From: Acridotheres tristis
Taxonomy: Eukaryota; Chordata; Aves; Passeriformes; Sturnidae
Direction: 5' to 3'
NCBI GenBank assembly: GCA_037013685.1
Contig: CM072885.1
Coordinates: 72,069,285-72,133,284 of the forward strand
Length of the DNA: 64,000 nt
The notes under the pieces were generated by a model. It did no database searches. It saw only the letters and a list, made by a program, of their open reading frames with translations, and was not told the DNA's origin. Of the stretch, positions 24,301 through 36,840 are shown piece after piece. Position 1 is the stretch's first letter. Every line of letters starts with the position of its first letter. A program made the translations under genes and the position numbers.

Positions 24301-25612
24301 GGTGTTTAGGGGATTGTCTCTCCCCACATCTGCCCTGCTGTGCACTGCAGCCCTGCTGGAGGATCTGAGAGCAGCTGCCCTCAGTGAACGGCCCCGACCT
24401 CCAAGGGGCACCTCGACCTCCTCCTGCAGGACTGAAAGCACCTGGGAAAAGGCACAGGGGCCATCAGTGAGGCCATGACAAAACTTCCTCCGGATGTGTG
24501 AGGGGGAAATGTGTGAGCAGAGGACAGGGCAGGGATGGGAGGCTGAGCTGCAGCATCCAAATCCCAGCAGCTGCCCCAGTGGGAGAGAGGAGCCCCTGTG
24601 CAGGCAGAGCCTGGATGGTTCCACGGCACAGATTGCCCTGGCATTGCTCGGGAATCAGCCGAGAACAGAAATAAAGAAAGAAATAAAGAAAGAAATAAAG
24701 AATCCTTCACTTTCCACACTGGAGTGCAGAGGAGTGAGCTCTGCCAGAGCCCTGTGCCTGTCACTGCTGCATCAGCCAGGCTCGCCCTTCCTCTCCCAGG
24801 ATTCATCATTTAAATCTTCAAATGCCTCTCTGAAATCCAGCAGATATTCCTGCTTGCAATAATGCATTTGCAATAATGCTTTCCTCCCTCCCTCAGACCT
24901 CTCTGAAATCAAGCACTGCAGTCAGTGATGTATTGAAAGTTTTGCATAAATTAATGAAAAAGAAGTTGGAAGTGGCTGACCAAGATTTATTTATTATTAT
25001 TAAACTGACCATGTTGCTCTCCTGAAAAGAAAATTAAGAGCAGAAGGAACTGAAAAAAACGCCTGAAACACATGGTTTAGAATTTATTCTGTACCTCTAC
25101 CTACAGTATACAATTGGAAGGATCAAGGCTTCTGGTTTGAGGTGAAAACTCTTGCTCTAAATTGTGAGCAGGATTGCTTTCCTGGTATTGCTAGACATGC
25201 TGAGGGGATGTGAAAATGCATGTTTCCAATACTGGGAAAAATATTAATCCAAAGCTGGTCACTTAATAGATAAGGGCTGACTATTATTTACTCCCTTTAG
25301 TTTAAAAAGAAAAATACTAATCACCTTGGCTACAAAACACAAAGACACAAACCACTATTTTGCTGAATATTTTATTACATATTCTTTATGACAAAAATCT
25401 AAAATGCAAAATCTTCACGATGCCAGCACGGAAGTGCCACCGGACCTTTGTGAAGCCGTGCCCCGTGCTCTGGAAGGGTTGAGCTGGAGGCAGGGGGGCA
25501 GTGAGTGCTCTGTGCCCTGCTCTGCCTGTCTGACAGCCCCATTTCCTGCAGCAGCTCTGCACATTCCACAGCCCCGGGCACACGCTGGGCAGGAGGGGCC
25601 AGGGCAGAGGGC
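21350..25612. other. Intergenic DNA, no gene seen
   Basis: About 4.2 kb without a recognisable exon. Minor repeats are a CCTTCTGTCC run near 23620-23690 and a 12-bp AAATAAAGAAAG repeat of about three copies at 24669-24703. Open frames up to 161 codons carry no domain and overlap one another on both strands. Confidence 0.5.
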
Positions 25613-25912
25613 TGGCACTGGCACTGGCACTGACATGGCACTGGCACTGGCACTGACACTGACACTGACACTGGCACTGGCACTGGCACTGGCACTGACA
25701 CTGGCACTGACACTGGCACTGGCACTGGCACTGACACTGGCACTGGCACTGGCACTGACACTGGCACTGACACTGACACTGACACTGGCACTGACACTGA
25801 CACTGACACTGGCACTGGCACTGACACTGGCACTGACACTGGCACTGGCACTGGCACTGACATGGCACTGGCACTGACACTGACATGACACTGACACTGG
25901 CACTGGCACTGG
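25613..25912. repeat. GGCACT/GACACT hexanucleotide array, about 50 units
   Basis: About 300 bp of alternating GGCACT and GACACT, with three interruptions by GACATG. As 6 is a multiple of three, the frames remain open: the reverse strand gives alternating Q-C, S-V or P-V dipeptides and the forward strand A-L/T-L. The order of the two unit types is irregular. It is a repeat, not a gene. Confidence 0.96.
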
Positions 25913-26046
25913 CCAGCTCAGACACTGCCTCCTGCCTCGTGCTGCTTTCCTGCCTCCCCAGCCAAGCCAAGAGGGAATTTCTCCACTCCTGGAACATCTG
26001 GAGGAGGCTCCCCACGCTCATCATTATCCTCCCAGCCCCAGCCCTG

Positions 26047-26367
26047 TGCAGGGGGGTACAGGGGGGTGCAGGGGGGTGCAGGGGGTGCAGGGGGGTGCAG
26101 GGGGGTACAGGGGGTACAGGGGGGTGCAGGGGGTACAGGGGGTACAGGGGGGTGCAGGGGGTACAGGGGGGTACAGGGGGGTGCAGGGGGTGCAGGGGGT
26201 ACAGGGGGGTGCAGGGGGTGCAGGGGGGTGCAGGGGGTACAGGGGGGTGCAGGGGGGTGCAGGGGGTGCAGGGGGTACAGGGGGTGCAGGGGGTACAGGG
26301 GGGTGCAGGGGGTGCAGGGGGGTGCAGGGGGTGCAGGGGGTGCAGGGGGTACAGGGGAGTGCAGGGC
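26047..26367 (+). repeat. G-rich 9/10-bp array with G-quadruplex potential
   Basis: Units GGGGGTGCA and GGGGGGTGCA, with TACA variants, repeat for about 320 bp. Every unit has a run of five or six G on the + strand separated by four-base spacers, so dozens of overlapping G-quadruplex motifs are possible. Open frames on both strands (G-V-Q-G and P-P-C-T-P) are by-products. Confidence 0.95.
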
Positions 26368-26808
26368 AGCTTCTCTGAGCTCTGCAGTGGGCACGGGCAC
26401 CTGGAGATCTTGGTGAAACACACGCCATAGCATTTAACATGCACTTTTACTTTTAGAATTTTTGCTGAGAAAGCCACGCCAGTTGGAATAATGTTACATT
26501 GTAAGGTTATGAAGCCTTGGGCAAAATCTCCAGCTCTTAGTAAATGTAGGGCTTATTGCAATAAAAACCTCCATGTCAGCATCTGAAGCTGCTGCACCAC
26601 TTCTGCCTTTAAATCTATTCCTGAACCAGTTCTTACCCCTTCTCTCAACACAGGCTTTCACTTCTGAGGCATTTGTCTTCACCCTCCCTCCCCAGCGGAG
26701 CCCTCGGTGTCCTGATGTCACATGGCAGCTCCAGGTGTCCTGTGTGCCCTGGCAGCCAGCTGCAGCCAGCTGTGACCTGGGAATGCTGTGTGAGCATGAG
26801 CTGGGAAT
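26368..26808. other. Short non-coding spacer between arrays
   Basis: Ordinary mixed sequence between two arrays. Near 26780-26820 it holds repeated GGGAATGCTGTGTGA words that lead into the next array. No gene seen. Confidence 0.5.
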
Positions 26809-27470
26809 GCTGTGTGATCCATGATCTGTGTGATCCATGATTTCTGTGATCCATGATCTGTGTGATCCATGCCCTGGGAATTCTGTGTGATCCATGATTT
26901 CTGTGATCCATGATCTGTGATCCATGATCTGTGTGATCCATGATCTGTGTGATCCATGATCTGTGATCTATGATCTGTGTGATCCATGATTTCTGTGATC
27001 CATGATTTCTGTGATCCATGATCTGTGATCCATGATCTGTGATCCATGATTTCTGTGATCCATGATTTCTGTGTGAGCCATGATCTGTGTGATCCATGAT
27101 TTCTGTGATCCATGATTTCTGTGATCCATGATCTGTGATCCATGATTTCTGTGATCCATGATTTCTGTGATCCATGATTTCTGTGATCCATGATCTGTGA
27201 TCCATGATCTGTGTGATCCATGATTTCTGTGATCCATGATTTCTGTGATCCATGATCTGTGATCCATGATCTGTGTGATCTATGATCTGTGTGATCCATG
27301 ATTTCTGTGATCCATGATTTCTGTGATCCATGATCTGTGATCCATGATCTGTGATCCATGATTTCTGTGAGCCATGATTTCTGTGATCCATGATCTGTGA
27401 TCCATGATCTGTGTGATCCATGATTTCTGTGATCCATGATTTCTGTGATCCATGATCTGTGATCCATGCC
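26809..27470. repeat. GATCCATGAT minisatellite, about 660 bp
   Basis: The array is built of TGATCCATGATCTG, TGATCCATGATTTCTG and TGTGATCCATGATCTG units (about 13-17 bp), often alternating in a longer pattern. GATC and CATG palindromic words recur in each unit. The reverse strand is open in three frames for up to 313 codons (M-D-H-R-S-W-I-T type). These frames are artefacts. Confidence 0.95.
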
Positions 27471-29100
27471 CTGCTCCTGCCTGGGCTGAGCTCAGCTCTC
27501 CTGGACAGATGGTGAGTGATGGCACACACTGCCCACTTGTCCTTCTGTGCCTTTCTCCATATGGCTCTTGTGTTAGAGCTGGACACTAATTGCAGGAGTT
27601 GGTGTGATTAGGAAATTAATTTCATTAAGCTCAACAAAGCTGCTGTTAAAATTTCTCGTGTTCTTGCAGTGGTGGGAATGGCAGTGAGTCAGGGCAGACT
27701 GAGATGGGAATATGCAGTTCCCTTGATTTCACTGGGGCCAAACCCTGCTGTGCTGTGCCTAGAGCTTGCTCTGTGGTGTCTGTGAGCCACTTTAGCAAGT
27801 GAACTCCTCATTTCCCCACGAAAATCATCTCACGACAGGTGTGAGATTGGGCAGTGTCCACATCTGTACAGGAACACTGCAAATATCTGTAAATGTTCTG
27901 GATTTATGCACAGGATTGCACAGCCTTGGGAATGGAGATTGCCCCTTGCTCCTTTGGGGGCTGCTAGGGGACACAGTATTAAAGCAATCTGATATTAAAA
28001 TAGATGATTTTACATGATAGATTTGGTTATATCTCCTTTGTGCTTAAAAGGACCTGATTAAAAATACCAAGATTTCAGGATCTAGGATAACATCTCAAGG
28101 GGAGCCCGTAAAGGTTCACAAGTCTGACATTCTAAGGTTTAGCTCCGACTGACACTCAGTGTCAAAGGCCACACTTATTTCACAGATATTTTTGATATAT
28201 TTGTTTCTCAGTCACTTGGGACCAAATCCCCAAGAGGGAGCTACAGCCTGAGGGAATTTCTGTGCTGGGGGGGTCCAGGCTGTTGGATTTAGGACACGGA
28301 TTTAGGGCTCAGCTGCATGGCTGATGCAGCCCAGGATGGAGAGGGGCCGGTGGAATTCCTGAAGAGCCACAATGAGCTCCTGCCAAGAGCTGCTGCTTCC
28401 CAGCACACGGGGCAGGAATGTGTAGTGTGGCTTCTGGCCAGGTGAGGTTTGGGGGCACAGCTCACAGAGCAATGGAACCTGGCAGCCATGAAAATAGGGA
28501 TATTCATGGTGGAGACACCTGTCCCTGCTCCAGTGGTTACTTATGTATTTGAAATATTATTTATTTAATCTTATTTTCAATATTTACATTATAAATCTTC
28601 TATAAGCCAGCCTCTGGAACAGGGGCTGGGATCCAGGTGTCTCTGCCCCTCTGCAGTGAATGTTCTTGCCACAAGGCTGTGGTGTCACACTCATGGCTTC
28701 TCCCTTCTCACCACACGTATTTTTTATTTATTTATTCAAAACGAAACAGATTCATCATCAAGGTTTGCCAGATGAACAGAATATTCCACGGGCAGGAATG
28801 TAAAGCACAGCTGGGGAATGAGAGGAGTTTGCTCCCCAGCAGCCCACGGTGTGTGGCAGATTTTGATTTTGGGGGCTGCTCCATGAGCTCAGCACGCAGC
28901 TCTGGGATGGAGCTTCTCGGGCCACGCAGGTGGAGGAGCCTGAGGATCCCCCAGGCCTGGATCAGCCTGGCAGGATTCAGCTCTGCTGACCCTGCAAGAT
29001 CCTGCTCCAGCCCTGAGGAGAAACTTCAGCACCGGGAGAAAAGGACTGCAGAGTAGCTGAAGAATTTTGGGATGCAGGCACATGAAGGTAAACAATCTTT
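27471..29100. other. Intergenic DNA, no gene seen
   Basis: Mixed-composition sequence. Open frames (72-139 codons) lack domains. No named repeat recognised. Confidence 0.5.
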
Positions 29101-29520
29101 GAAAATCCCACTAAATACTGATTTGCATCTTTAGATACTTATCTAACTACCATAATTCGATTCTAAATCAATTTAAGAACTTGTGTTTCTTGAATATTTA
29201 GACTTTGCATTACATCTTTTCATTCTAAAAGAAACTTCCTAACATGGCTCAGAGAGGGACTGTCATTAATTAGTTATTAATGAGCCTGTACCTTTGATTG
29301 TGTGCATTACATGTCAAATGAGAATTGTTCCAATGAAATTAATTATATTTTTGGGTAATCAGTAGAGCACATGTTCATTCTTAGCTTCCCTTTACTCTGA
29401 GAGATTGGGTCATTTTCCTTGGAATGCACAAGTTCAAATTTACTTTCAGCCTACATTTCTGTTTCCCAGCTGTTTAAGCAGAATTAGTTTTGTTAGTCTT
29501 ACTAAGAAAAGATGCTTTGA
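29101..29520. other. Possible conserved non-coding element
   Basis: AT-rich, repeat-free sequence with clustered homeodomain-like words, including CATTAATTAGTTATTAATGA at about 29264-29283, plus TTGCATTACAT and AATTAATTATAT. This style resembles vertebrate distal enhancers. No conservation data are available, so the label is inference. Confidence 0.3.
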
Positions 29521-30904
29521 AAATATCTGTCCCATTTCCTAGGAAAGAAGTTGCACACGTAAATGTGCCCATAAATCACACAACCAGGAAGCATAAAACC
29601 CAGTGTAGTTACAGAACCATTTCAATATAAGAGTTGTTGCTGACATTTTTGGTACTGTTAGCTCTGGAGCACAAGGTAAAATGGAACTGACACCAAAGAT
29701 GTATTCAGGGTAGGAAATATCTTGATTTTTCAGTGTTGTCTCCCAGACCTGTAACAAAACAGGTTATAGAAAAGAGCATTGAAATTCCTGTTGGAGGAAC
29801 TTGTGACTTCTTTGTATTTCTACAGAATATTTCTAAGAATTAGGGGGGAAAAAACCCCAATAAAACCACCAGATAAAAAAAAGAGACCAAGAGAATGTTT
29901 GGTGTTTATGCAAGGAGCTGGAGAGCCCAGTCAAACGAAACTTAAGAGAAATAGGCCCCCATCCTACAAACATTTGTGTATCCACTCAAATTTGTTGAGT
30001 GAGCAGTTTGTTAAGTGCATATTCAAAAAAAAAAAAAACCAAAAACCAACAACAAAACAAGAAAAAGGAACAGTGGAAGAGATAAAATTAACTCAGTGAT
30101 CAGAAAATTCAACACCATTCGAAGCACAAAATAAACAGAGGGTCCAATGCAGATTTGAAGCACCCAGTGTACTTGTAATTATTGCTTTTTAAAGAAGTTG
30201 GATATTTGCTTTCAAAACTAGTACTTCAGGTGGCTTCAAAATTATAACATAGAGAATTTTTAAGAGTTATTTTTTCCTGAACCTAAATTTATGAGAGAGA
30301 GAAATTTATGGCATAATTATCTAATGTTAGCAAAAATTAGCAAACCAAATTTCTGGGCCAGACATTCAATTATTATGAGGGGTGGATCTTTAAAAAAACC
30401 AAACCAAGACAACAGAGTTCTTGTAACCCCATTGCTGTGGACATTTCTTTCCAAAAGGACAGGTGAGCTGTTACCTCAGCAGGAGGATGAGATCTCTGAA
30501 GGAATTTTGCCTGCCTTGGTTTAAAGCTCATTTTCTCACAGCTCTGCTTGCCCTGTGGCTTTCTGGGCTATGAAAAGTGAGCTGGCCTTGCCCCAGGAGA
30601 GGGTTTGTGTGTTTGTATTCACAGGGGATCAGTTCTCCACTGCTGACCCAGATCACACTCACTGCTGCAGCAAAAACCTCTGAGTTATGTCAACTCCCAG
30701 TGGTGATAAAATGGAATCACTCTTTGAAAATGAGATTCCCTCCATGGGCATCATCCAAAAAAATCTTCCATTCACGTGTATTTTACAAAAGCCTGGAGTG
30801 ACAGAACAAAGAGGAAGGGCTTCAAATGGCAGAGAGCAGGTTTAGATTGGATGCAAAAAAAAAAAAATCTTTAAAATTCTTTTAAAATTATTTAAAAAAA
30901 TAAT
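29521..30904. other. Intergenic DNA, no gene seen
   Basis: AT-rich non-coding sequence with A-rich runs at about 30025-30065 and 30855-30900. No gene recognised. Confidence 0.5.
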
Positions 30905-31105
30905 TCCTTACTCTGAGGGTGGGCAGGCCCTGGCACAGGCTGCCAGAGAAGCTGTGGCTGCCCCTGGATCCCTGGAAATGCCCCAGGCCAGGCTGGAGGG
31001 GGCTCTGAGCTGCCTGGGACACTGCCAGGCTGTGGCAGGGGTTTGCAATGGGGTGGCCTTTAGCCTCCCTTCCAACCCAGAACACTCCCTGATTCCACTG
31101 ATGGA
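30905..31105 (+). mobile_element. CR1 LINE 3' region
   Basis: The segment follows the avian CR1 3' region in order: CCCTGGCACAGGCTGCCAGAG, GAAGCTGTGGCTGCCCCTGG, ATCCCTGGAAATG, CAGGCCAGGCTGGAGGGGGC, a GTGGCAGGGG block, then CCTCCCTTCCAACCCAGAAC and a degenerate ATTCC tail. Orientation is +. The 5' portion is missing. It provides the single-copy counterpart of the 56-bp unit amplified at 12255-12591. Confidence 0.9.
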
Positions 31106-32476
31106 ATATACACAGACAAAAAATAATATAAAAGTTATAAAAGATAACCTAGAAAAGGCTCCAGTCCCACTCTTTCCTCTCCAGAACTGGAATTTTACTC
31201 TTTCATTACAGCATGATCATTCATGTAAGCTAAAATAATCCATTCAGTTCTGAACAATTCTCATTTTCAAGTTTAAAATTTGTACTTTCTTAACTGCCTC
31301 TAGTGGAAGTGTGACAGGCTTACAGAGACTGAGAGGTTCACTCCTGTGCTTGGAAAAAATCAAATCAGCCTATTCTTTACAGGGCACGAGGATTGTAATT
31401 GTTTTCCTAATAGAGTAATTGTAATTCTTTCCATGTAATTGTAATTCTTTCTATGCACACCACAATGGAAGGCAATGGAAATTTTCATAAATTAATACAT
31501 TTGATTTGTCATCAAGTGGATGTTCTGCACAATATAGGATTTCATTTTTGTTCATTACATACCTCGGTCATCCCCTGATGAAGAAAACCTTGAAATTGTG
31601 AATTAAGTGAAACAGATGCACTGTGGGTGTTGTGAGCATGCCTGCACTCAACCCCAAAATAGCATTATTTACTACTTCTTTGCTGAAAATGGTACAAAGA
31701 TAATCTACTTCACATGGTAAATATGTTTCAATGCCACATTCACCATTAAAATCATTGAATCAGCGAGATAAACATTAAATTTTTTACTACATACTACTCT
31801 GGATGCTTAATGAGTTACATGGCAAGTTTGTAATTTTCAAAACTTTCAAGTGAATTTCATGTGACAGTCGGTGAAATTCCACTGGAGTCAGGAAAATGCT
31901 CATATTTTTAAGTAAGCATATTTTGAAGTGCTCCAGTAAACAGACAAATAAATCTGTCATGCAATGTACTGGTCATTACCTAAGGATTTACTGAGGATTT
32001 TAATGACTTGGAAAGTTTGTAAAATAATTTGAGATCCTAACACAGAAAACTGGCATTAAAGTCCAGAACATTATCAGCATGTATAGGTTTTAATCATAGT
32101 ACATTTCACAAATTAGGCAAATTTAACTTTACTCAGTCAATTAATATTCACTAGCATTATAAAATTTTAAAAGAATTATCTATATGCGAAGTCATAAGAA
32201 GTTGAGGAAAGTTTAATGACAAGGAATAAGAGAAAAAAATTAACAAAAAGTGTGAGAATAATTACTGTAAGTAGAGACCAAGAGTGGTAAAGGTGAAAAT
32301 GTAGGAACAGGCCTGTCTCTGTTTCTGCTTTCCTTCTCCCATGGCACTCTTCAGTAGGACATGGTGCAGAATTTCCATTTTCACTGTTGCTTCTTTAGCC
32401 CCAGAAAAGCATCTCACTCACTGGATCACAGCATTTGGGGTTTGTTTCACTGTACCATGTGTGGGGGCACACACCA
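31106..32476. other. Intergenic DNA, possible conserved non-coding sequence
   Basis: Strongly AT-rich sequence without recognisable repeats or exons. Words such as AGTAATTGTAATTCTTTC occur twice (about 31410-31460). It has the look of slowly evolving non-coding DNA, but this cannot be tested here. Confidence 0.35.
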
Positions 32477-32502
32477 TGTCCCTGTCCCTGTCCCTGTCCC
32501 TC

Positions 32503-32541
<39 letters not shown>
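32477..32541. repeat. TCCCTG hexanucleotide repeat
   Basis: About eleven tandem TCCCTG units with one TCCCTC variant. The short array lies about 110 bp before a larger C-rich minisatellite. Confidence 0.93.
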
Positions 32542-32653
32542 TGGTGGCTCCCAGAGCAGCTGTGCCCCAGTCCCTGTGAGCACAGAATAAACCCAGGCAA
32601 GCTGGGCAAAGCAGAGCAGTGCTGCTCTCTGAGCCGGGCTCGACAATCAAACA

Positions 32654-33011
32654 ATGTCCCCCTGTCCCCAAGTGTCCCCAGGTGTCCCCCTGTCCCCAGG
32701 TGTCCCCAAGTGTCCCCAGGTGTCCCCAAGTGTCCCCAGGTGTCCCCCTGTCCCCAGGTGTCCCCAAGTGTCCCCAGGTGTCCCCAGGTGTCCCCAGGTG
32801 TCCCCAGGTGTCCCCAAGTGTCCCCAGGTGTCCCCCTGTCCCCAGGTGTTCCCCTGTCCCCAGGTGTCCCCAGGTGTCCCCAGGTGTCCCCAAGTGTCCC
32901 CAGGTGTCCCCCTGTCCCCAGGTGTCCCCAGGTGCCCCCAGGTGTCCCCAGGTGTCCCCAAGTGTCCCCAGGTGTCCCCAGGTGTCCCCAGGTGTCCCCA
33001 GGTGTCCCCAG
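32654..33011. repeat. 10-bp GTGTCCCCAG minisatellite, about 36 units
   Basis: The unit GTGTCCCCAG varies with AAGTGTCCCC and shortened CCCTGTCCCC forms. The reverse strand carries runs of four G in each unit. All three frames are open on both strands (S-P-G-V-P and G-D-T-W-G-H-L-G-T), giving spurious frames of up to 257 codons. Confidence 0.95.
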
Positions 33012-35419
33012 GGAAGCGAGGCCTCCCTTCAGGTGGAGAGCTGTGCTGTGTGTGCACACCCCCTGCCAATCCCTGGCAGGATTAGGTGACAGTTCTGTTA
33101 CTTATGTCAGCTAAAATTCACTTCATCTTCTTCACCCACGAGTGAGCACGAAGGGATTCTGAGAAATAGGATTTTGTCTCGGGGAACAGTCAGGAGTCCA
33201 AAAATTGTTTACATCTCCTTTTCTTCATTGTCCATTTCCTGCTCTTTGTTGTCCAGAGCAAACTGCTTTTCTTTTTTTTAATTATTTTTCGTTAAAGCCA
33301 GTTCAGCTTTTTTGACTAACTGGATGTTCACCTTTATTTCCTTACAGACCTTTCAGTGACAGTAACCCACGGAACTTCCTGGGTTTGTCTCCTTTGAAGT
33401 CCCCAGGAAATCTCTACCATCACTATGGAAGATTGCACTCCAAATGGAAAATAGAAGGGGGAATTTTTGGTTTTCACTGCAGTGTGAACTGCTGCAGTTT
33501 CCTTGGGACTGATACAATGAGCTCATCATATGTAATGGTCCCTATTTCCTTTGGGTTATTTTAGACTCCTGTTTGTCACAAGGAGGCTGAGTCTGAAAGT
33601 GCCACAAAGGAGCATCACCACAACTCCAGAGGAGTCCTGGGCTGTTCATTGTTTGCAGGGGTAGAGCTCTGCCTTCCCAGAATTTCTCCTCTCTAGGGAG
33701 GGAAGGCAGAATTTTCAGAATATGTAGAATAACTTTAAATTTTCGAATTTGTAGAATAACAACGTGTTCACCATACTGTTTAAGAGGTACCTGTCACCTA
33801 ATCCAGTGGAATCATATCCTGAAGAATGAAAGAACACAAACCCCCTCCTGCCTTTCCCCTTCTTTTTGTGTGTCCCTGCACACAAATCTCCTAAATGGTC
33901 ATTATTTCTCCACCTCTGCAACTCATGTTCTGTCTGGCTCAACACCTGCCATGCTTTCCCACCTGGTATTGATTTTGATGGAGATGCTAAAATCAAATTA
34001 CTGCTGCCTTTTTGTGACAGATCTTCACAACTTCAGTGCCCAAAACACCCTTAGGTAGTAAAGGAATAAGAGACATTCCATTGTTCCATTCAGAAACACG
34101 CAGAAGTATTTTTATCAAATCCCATGTGGTAGAGAGCACAGCAAAGTTCATCTTCCCGTGTAATAATCAATGATAAGAATTTTTGCCTTGACTTTGTGAG
34201 CCTTGACTTTCATCACGCTACCTAATGCTTGATGTGAGAATCGATCTACCAGGGAAAAGGACTCAATTTGACTTTCTTGTGTCAACTTCAGTGCAGACAG
34301 TGGCCGGAGCCTTGGAGAGGTCTGGGCTGTCTCATGTGAGACTGCAGAGAACCTAAAATGTGTCCAGGCAAAAAAACAAAAACAAACCTTACTGCTGCTT
34401 TACATCTAAACAGAATAATTAATGTTTTAGCTTAAGGAATGAAAGGAATATAGTCAATTATCTGCTTTGATCTATGCATTATAATTCTAAAAGGGGTGGC
34501 AGCAAAAAAAATAAGGTAGGGAGTGATTATTCCTCTAGTTCTTTTTGTTTTCTTATTTAAAGCGTCAACATTTCTGGTATCAGGAAGAGTAAGTGTAAAG
34601 TAACAACGTGGAGATAAATGAAGATATAAGCAAATGCTGTTTGGTAGGGAGTATCAGGTCAAAGGTCTGATCCATCTGATTTGCAGCTGCTGCACGTGTG
34701 TATCCAGTATTGCAATATCCATTTATTTGCATTCTGTTTTGATGCATCGAGACTCAGAAACACCTGAAAGATGTTTTTGTAGATATTTTTGTAAAAAAAC
34801 CCTGAAAAAGAGTCATGCAATTATGGCTATCTGGGCACTGGTTCTGTCTCTGGGAGGTTTATGTTTAGGGTAGATGGAACCCAGCTATGTTTTTCTAGGT
34901 GTGTATGGCAACCTGCTGATTGCTGTCTCACCAGAATAAACTCTAAACCTTTCCAGCTGTTCTTAATCTGACCCCTTAACCTTTAAAAAATCCAGAGGCT
35001 TTCCATTCCTCAGAGCCAAACTTTGCTAACAATATCTAGGTTGTTTTCAAACCAAGCTTCAAACATAAAAATGACTAATAAATCCATATTCCATAATAGT
35101 TCGGCTGGAAAATTATTATTTTAAAACAGACTCCGTTTTTATGACCCATTTCTAATAAAAGTCCCAAGTCTGCTTCACTAATGCTATCATTTCAGATACT
35201 GAGATCCCGGATGACAGGCATGCTACCCAGATAGATACACCAATAAACATGTAAAGGCTGTAAATCTGTCTCAAATTAGTGATTGTAGATGTGCGAGGGG
35301 GAAGAGGGCTGGGAAATTCTGTTTTCTAATCTGTTCCTTTCCTGCCTCTTAATGCTCTGGCACTTCACAGCTGGTGATTGTATTTTTCTGTGCTTTGTAT
35401 TAAATGCTAAATCCATTAC
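33012..35419. other. Intergenic DNA upstream of the PDE3A promoter
   Basis: About 2.4 kb of AT-rich sequence without recognised exons or mobile elements. Open frames are under 100 codons and have no domain. It may contain proximal regulatory elements of PDE3A, but none can be named from sequence alone. Confidence 0.45.
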
Positions 35420-36390
35420 TCCACGCTCCTCGGGGGACCCGGGGTTTTGCACAGACCTCCGGTTCTGCACCTGACCGCACTGGTGTGAGGAGCGGGCTCG
35501 GGCCGGGGCACGGCCGGAGCGGGTCCCGGCAGCCCGAGGAGCGGGGCCGGACTGGGGAAGGGACGAGCGGCTCGGGGACGGGATGGAGCTGCAGCGCTCC
35601 GGAGGAATCCCGCCGGCTTCGGGATTCCCCATCGGCCTTCCTCCTGAAACAACACACAGCCCGCAATAATCACTCCCAAACATCCATCACTCGGCTACAG
35701 CCTCCTCATTGCCCCCGTCCCGACAGGCGCATTGGTGCCCTGGCTGCCAGCGGCCGGTGCCAGGGAGCTGCTCCGCCCGGGTGGCACCTCCGGGCTGGGC
35801 TGGGCTGCCCCGGGAGCCGCTCCGGTTCCCCTCATCCTCATCCTCATCCTCCCCGGCTATGGCCCCGAAGCCCGCTCCGCTCGCAGCAGGTTCGGTTCTG
35901 GGCTCCGGGCTCCCTCCTCTCCCGGCCGGGGCTGCGCTTTTCCCGTGCAGAACCCCGGGACTGTCCCTGCAGCGCTCAGGAGGGAAATCCTCTCCTTTCC
36001 GCTCGTCCTCTTTTTCCCTCCCCAAACAGGCTCACGTTCAAGTTTCTCCCGCAGGTCTCTCTCTCGCCCTCCCGGCAGGACTTGGCAACTTCTGCCGCGG
36101 CTCCGCTGGCCTTTTATTTGCTATTTTCTACCCCTGGGCATTATTATTTTTTCTTTCCCCCTGTCATATCTCATTCCCCGCAATCTGCAATGACCGGGAG
36201 GCTCCTTGCCCTTGGGCCGGGCAGGGCCCTCGGGCGGGCAGCGCTGCTCCGGCCCCGCTCCCCGCTGCCTCGCCTGGAAGGCAAAGCATGGCCCAGAAAT
36301 CGGGCACTGTTTCTGGGGCGGTACATCTGCCATTCCCCTTCCCCATTTTCTTACACCGCTTAGGATTTCTGCGTGTCTCTCCCAGTCCTG

Positions 36391-36429
36391 TATTTTAAAA
36401 TATAAATTTTAATTTACCGTCCCGCCCCA
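36391..36429 (+). promoter_or_regulatory. PDE3A: AT tract and GC box, possible core promoter
   Basis: A TATA-like stretch (TTTTAAAATATAAATT) is followed immediately by CCGTCCCGCCCCACC, which contains a GC box of the Sp/KLF type. It lies about 420 bp upstream of the recognisable PDE3A coding sequence. An isolated AT tract in a CpG island is compatible with a core promoter, but no transcription start evidence is available. Confidence 0.25.
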
Positions 36430-36494
36430 CCGCGCTGCCCCAAGCCCGAGGTGGTCGCGGGGCGAGCGGGGGCGAGCGCGGCGCTCCGCAGGCG

Positions 36495-36542
36495 ATGCCG
36501 GCGCTGCTGCGGGGGGGAGCGGCCCCGGCCCAAGGGCACTGA
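36495..36542 (+). other. Possible short upstream open frame (15 codons)
   Basis: This is the last ATG before the recognisable PDE3A frame. It opens a 15-codon frame in a different phase and stops at TGA 36540-36542. If the transcript starts upstream of it, it would act as an upstream open frame. An earlier ATG at 36288 opens a 36-codon frame that also closes before the coding region. Neither leads into PDE3A. Confidence 0.25.
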
Positions 36543-36713
36543 CCCTGCCCGGAGCCTGCCCGGCCGGGAATAGCCCCGGGGCGAGCGCCCCTCGCCCCTG
36601 GGTGCGCGGGGGAGCCCAGCGAGGCCAGGGGCGGCGGAGCGCGGGGAGCCCGCCCGGACCGCGCCGCTGCCGCGGGAGCCCCGGAGCCGCTGGAAACTTT
36701 CCCCGGCGCCGAG

Positions 36714-36803
36714 CCCGGCTCCCTCCCGGTGCCGGCTCCCTCCCTCCCGGTGCCGGCTCCCTCCCTCCCGGTGCCGCCGGGTCCGGCTCCCTCCCGGTGC
36801 CGC
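36714..36803 (+). repeat. 21-bp GC-rich tandem repeat upstream of PDE3A coding
   Basis: CCGGCTCCCTCCCTCCCGGTG recurs about three times, with shorter partial units at both ends. It lies exactly where the N-terminal PDE3A codons would be expected. It may be a true repeat or an assembly artefact in very GC-rich DNA. Confidence 0.85.
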
Positions 36804-36840
36804 CGAGCGCGGGTGTCCCCGGCGCGGTGCCCGCCCGTGC

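Noticed and set aside
35404..36363. 319-codon frame in the CpG island
   Set aside because: It overlaps other frames on both strands, has biased GC-rich composition and shows no similarity to PDE3A or another family I recognise.
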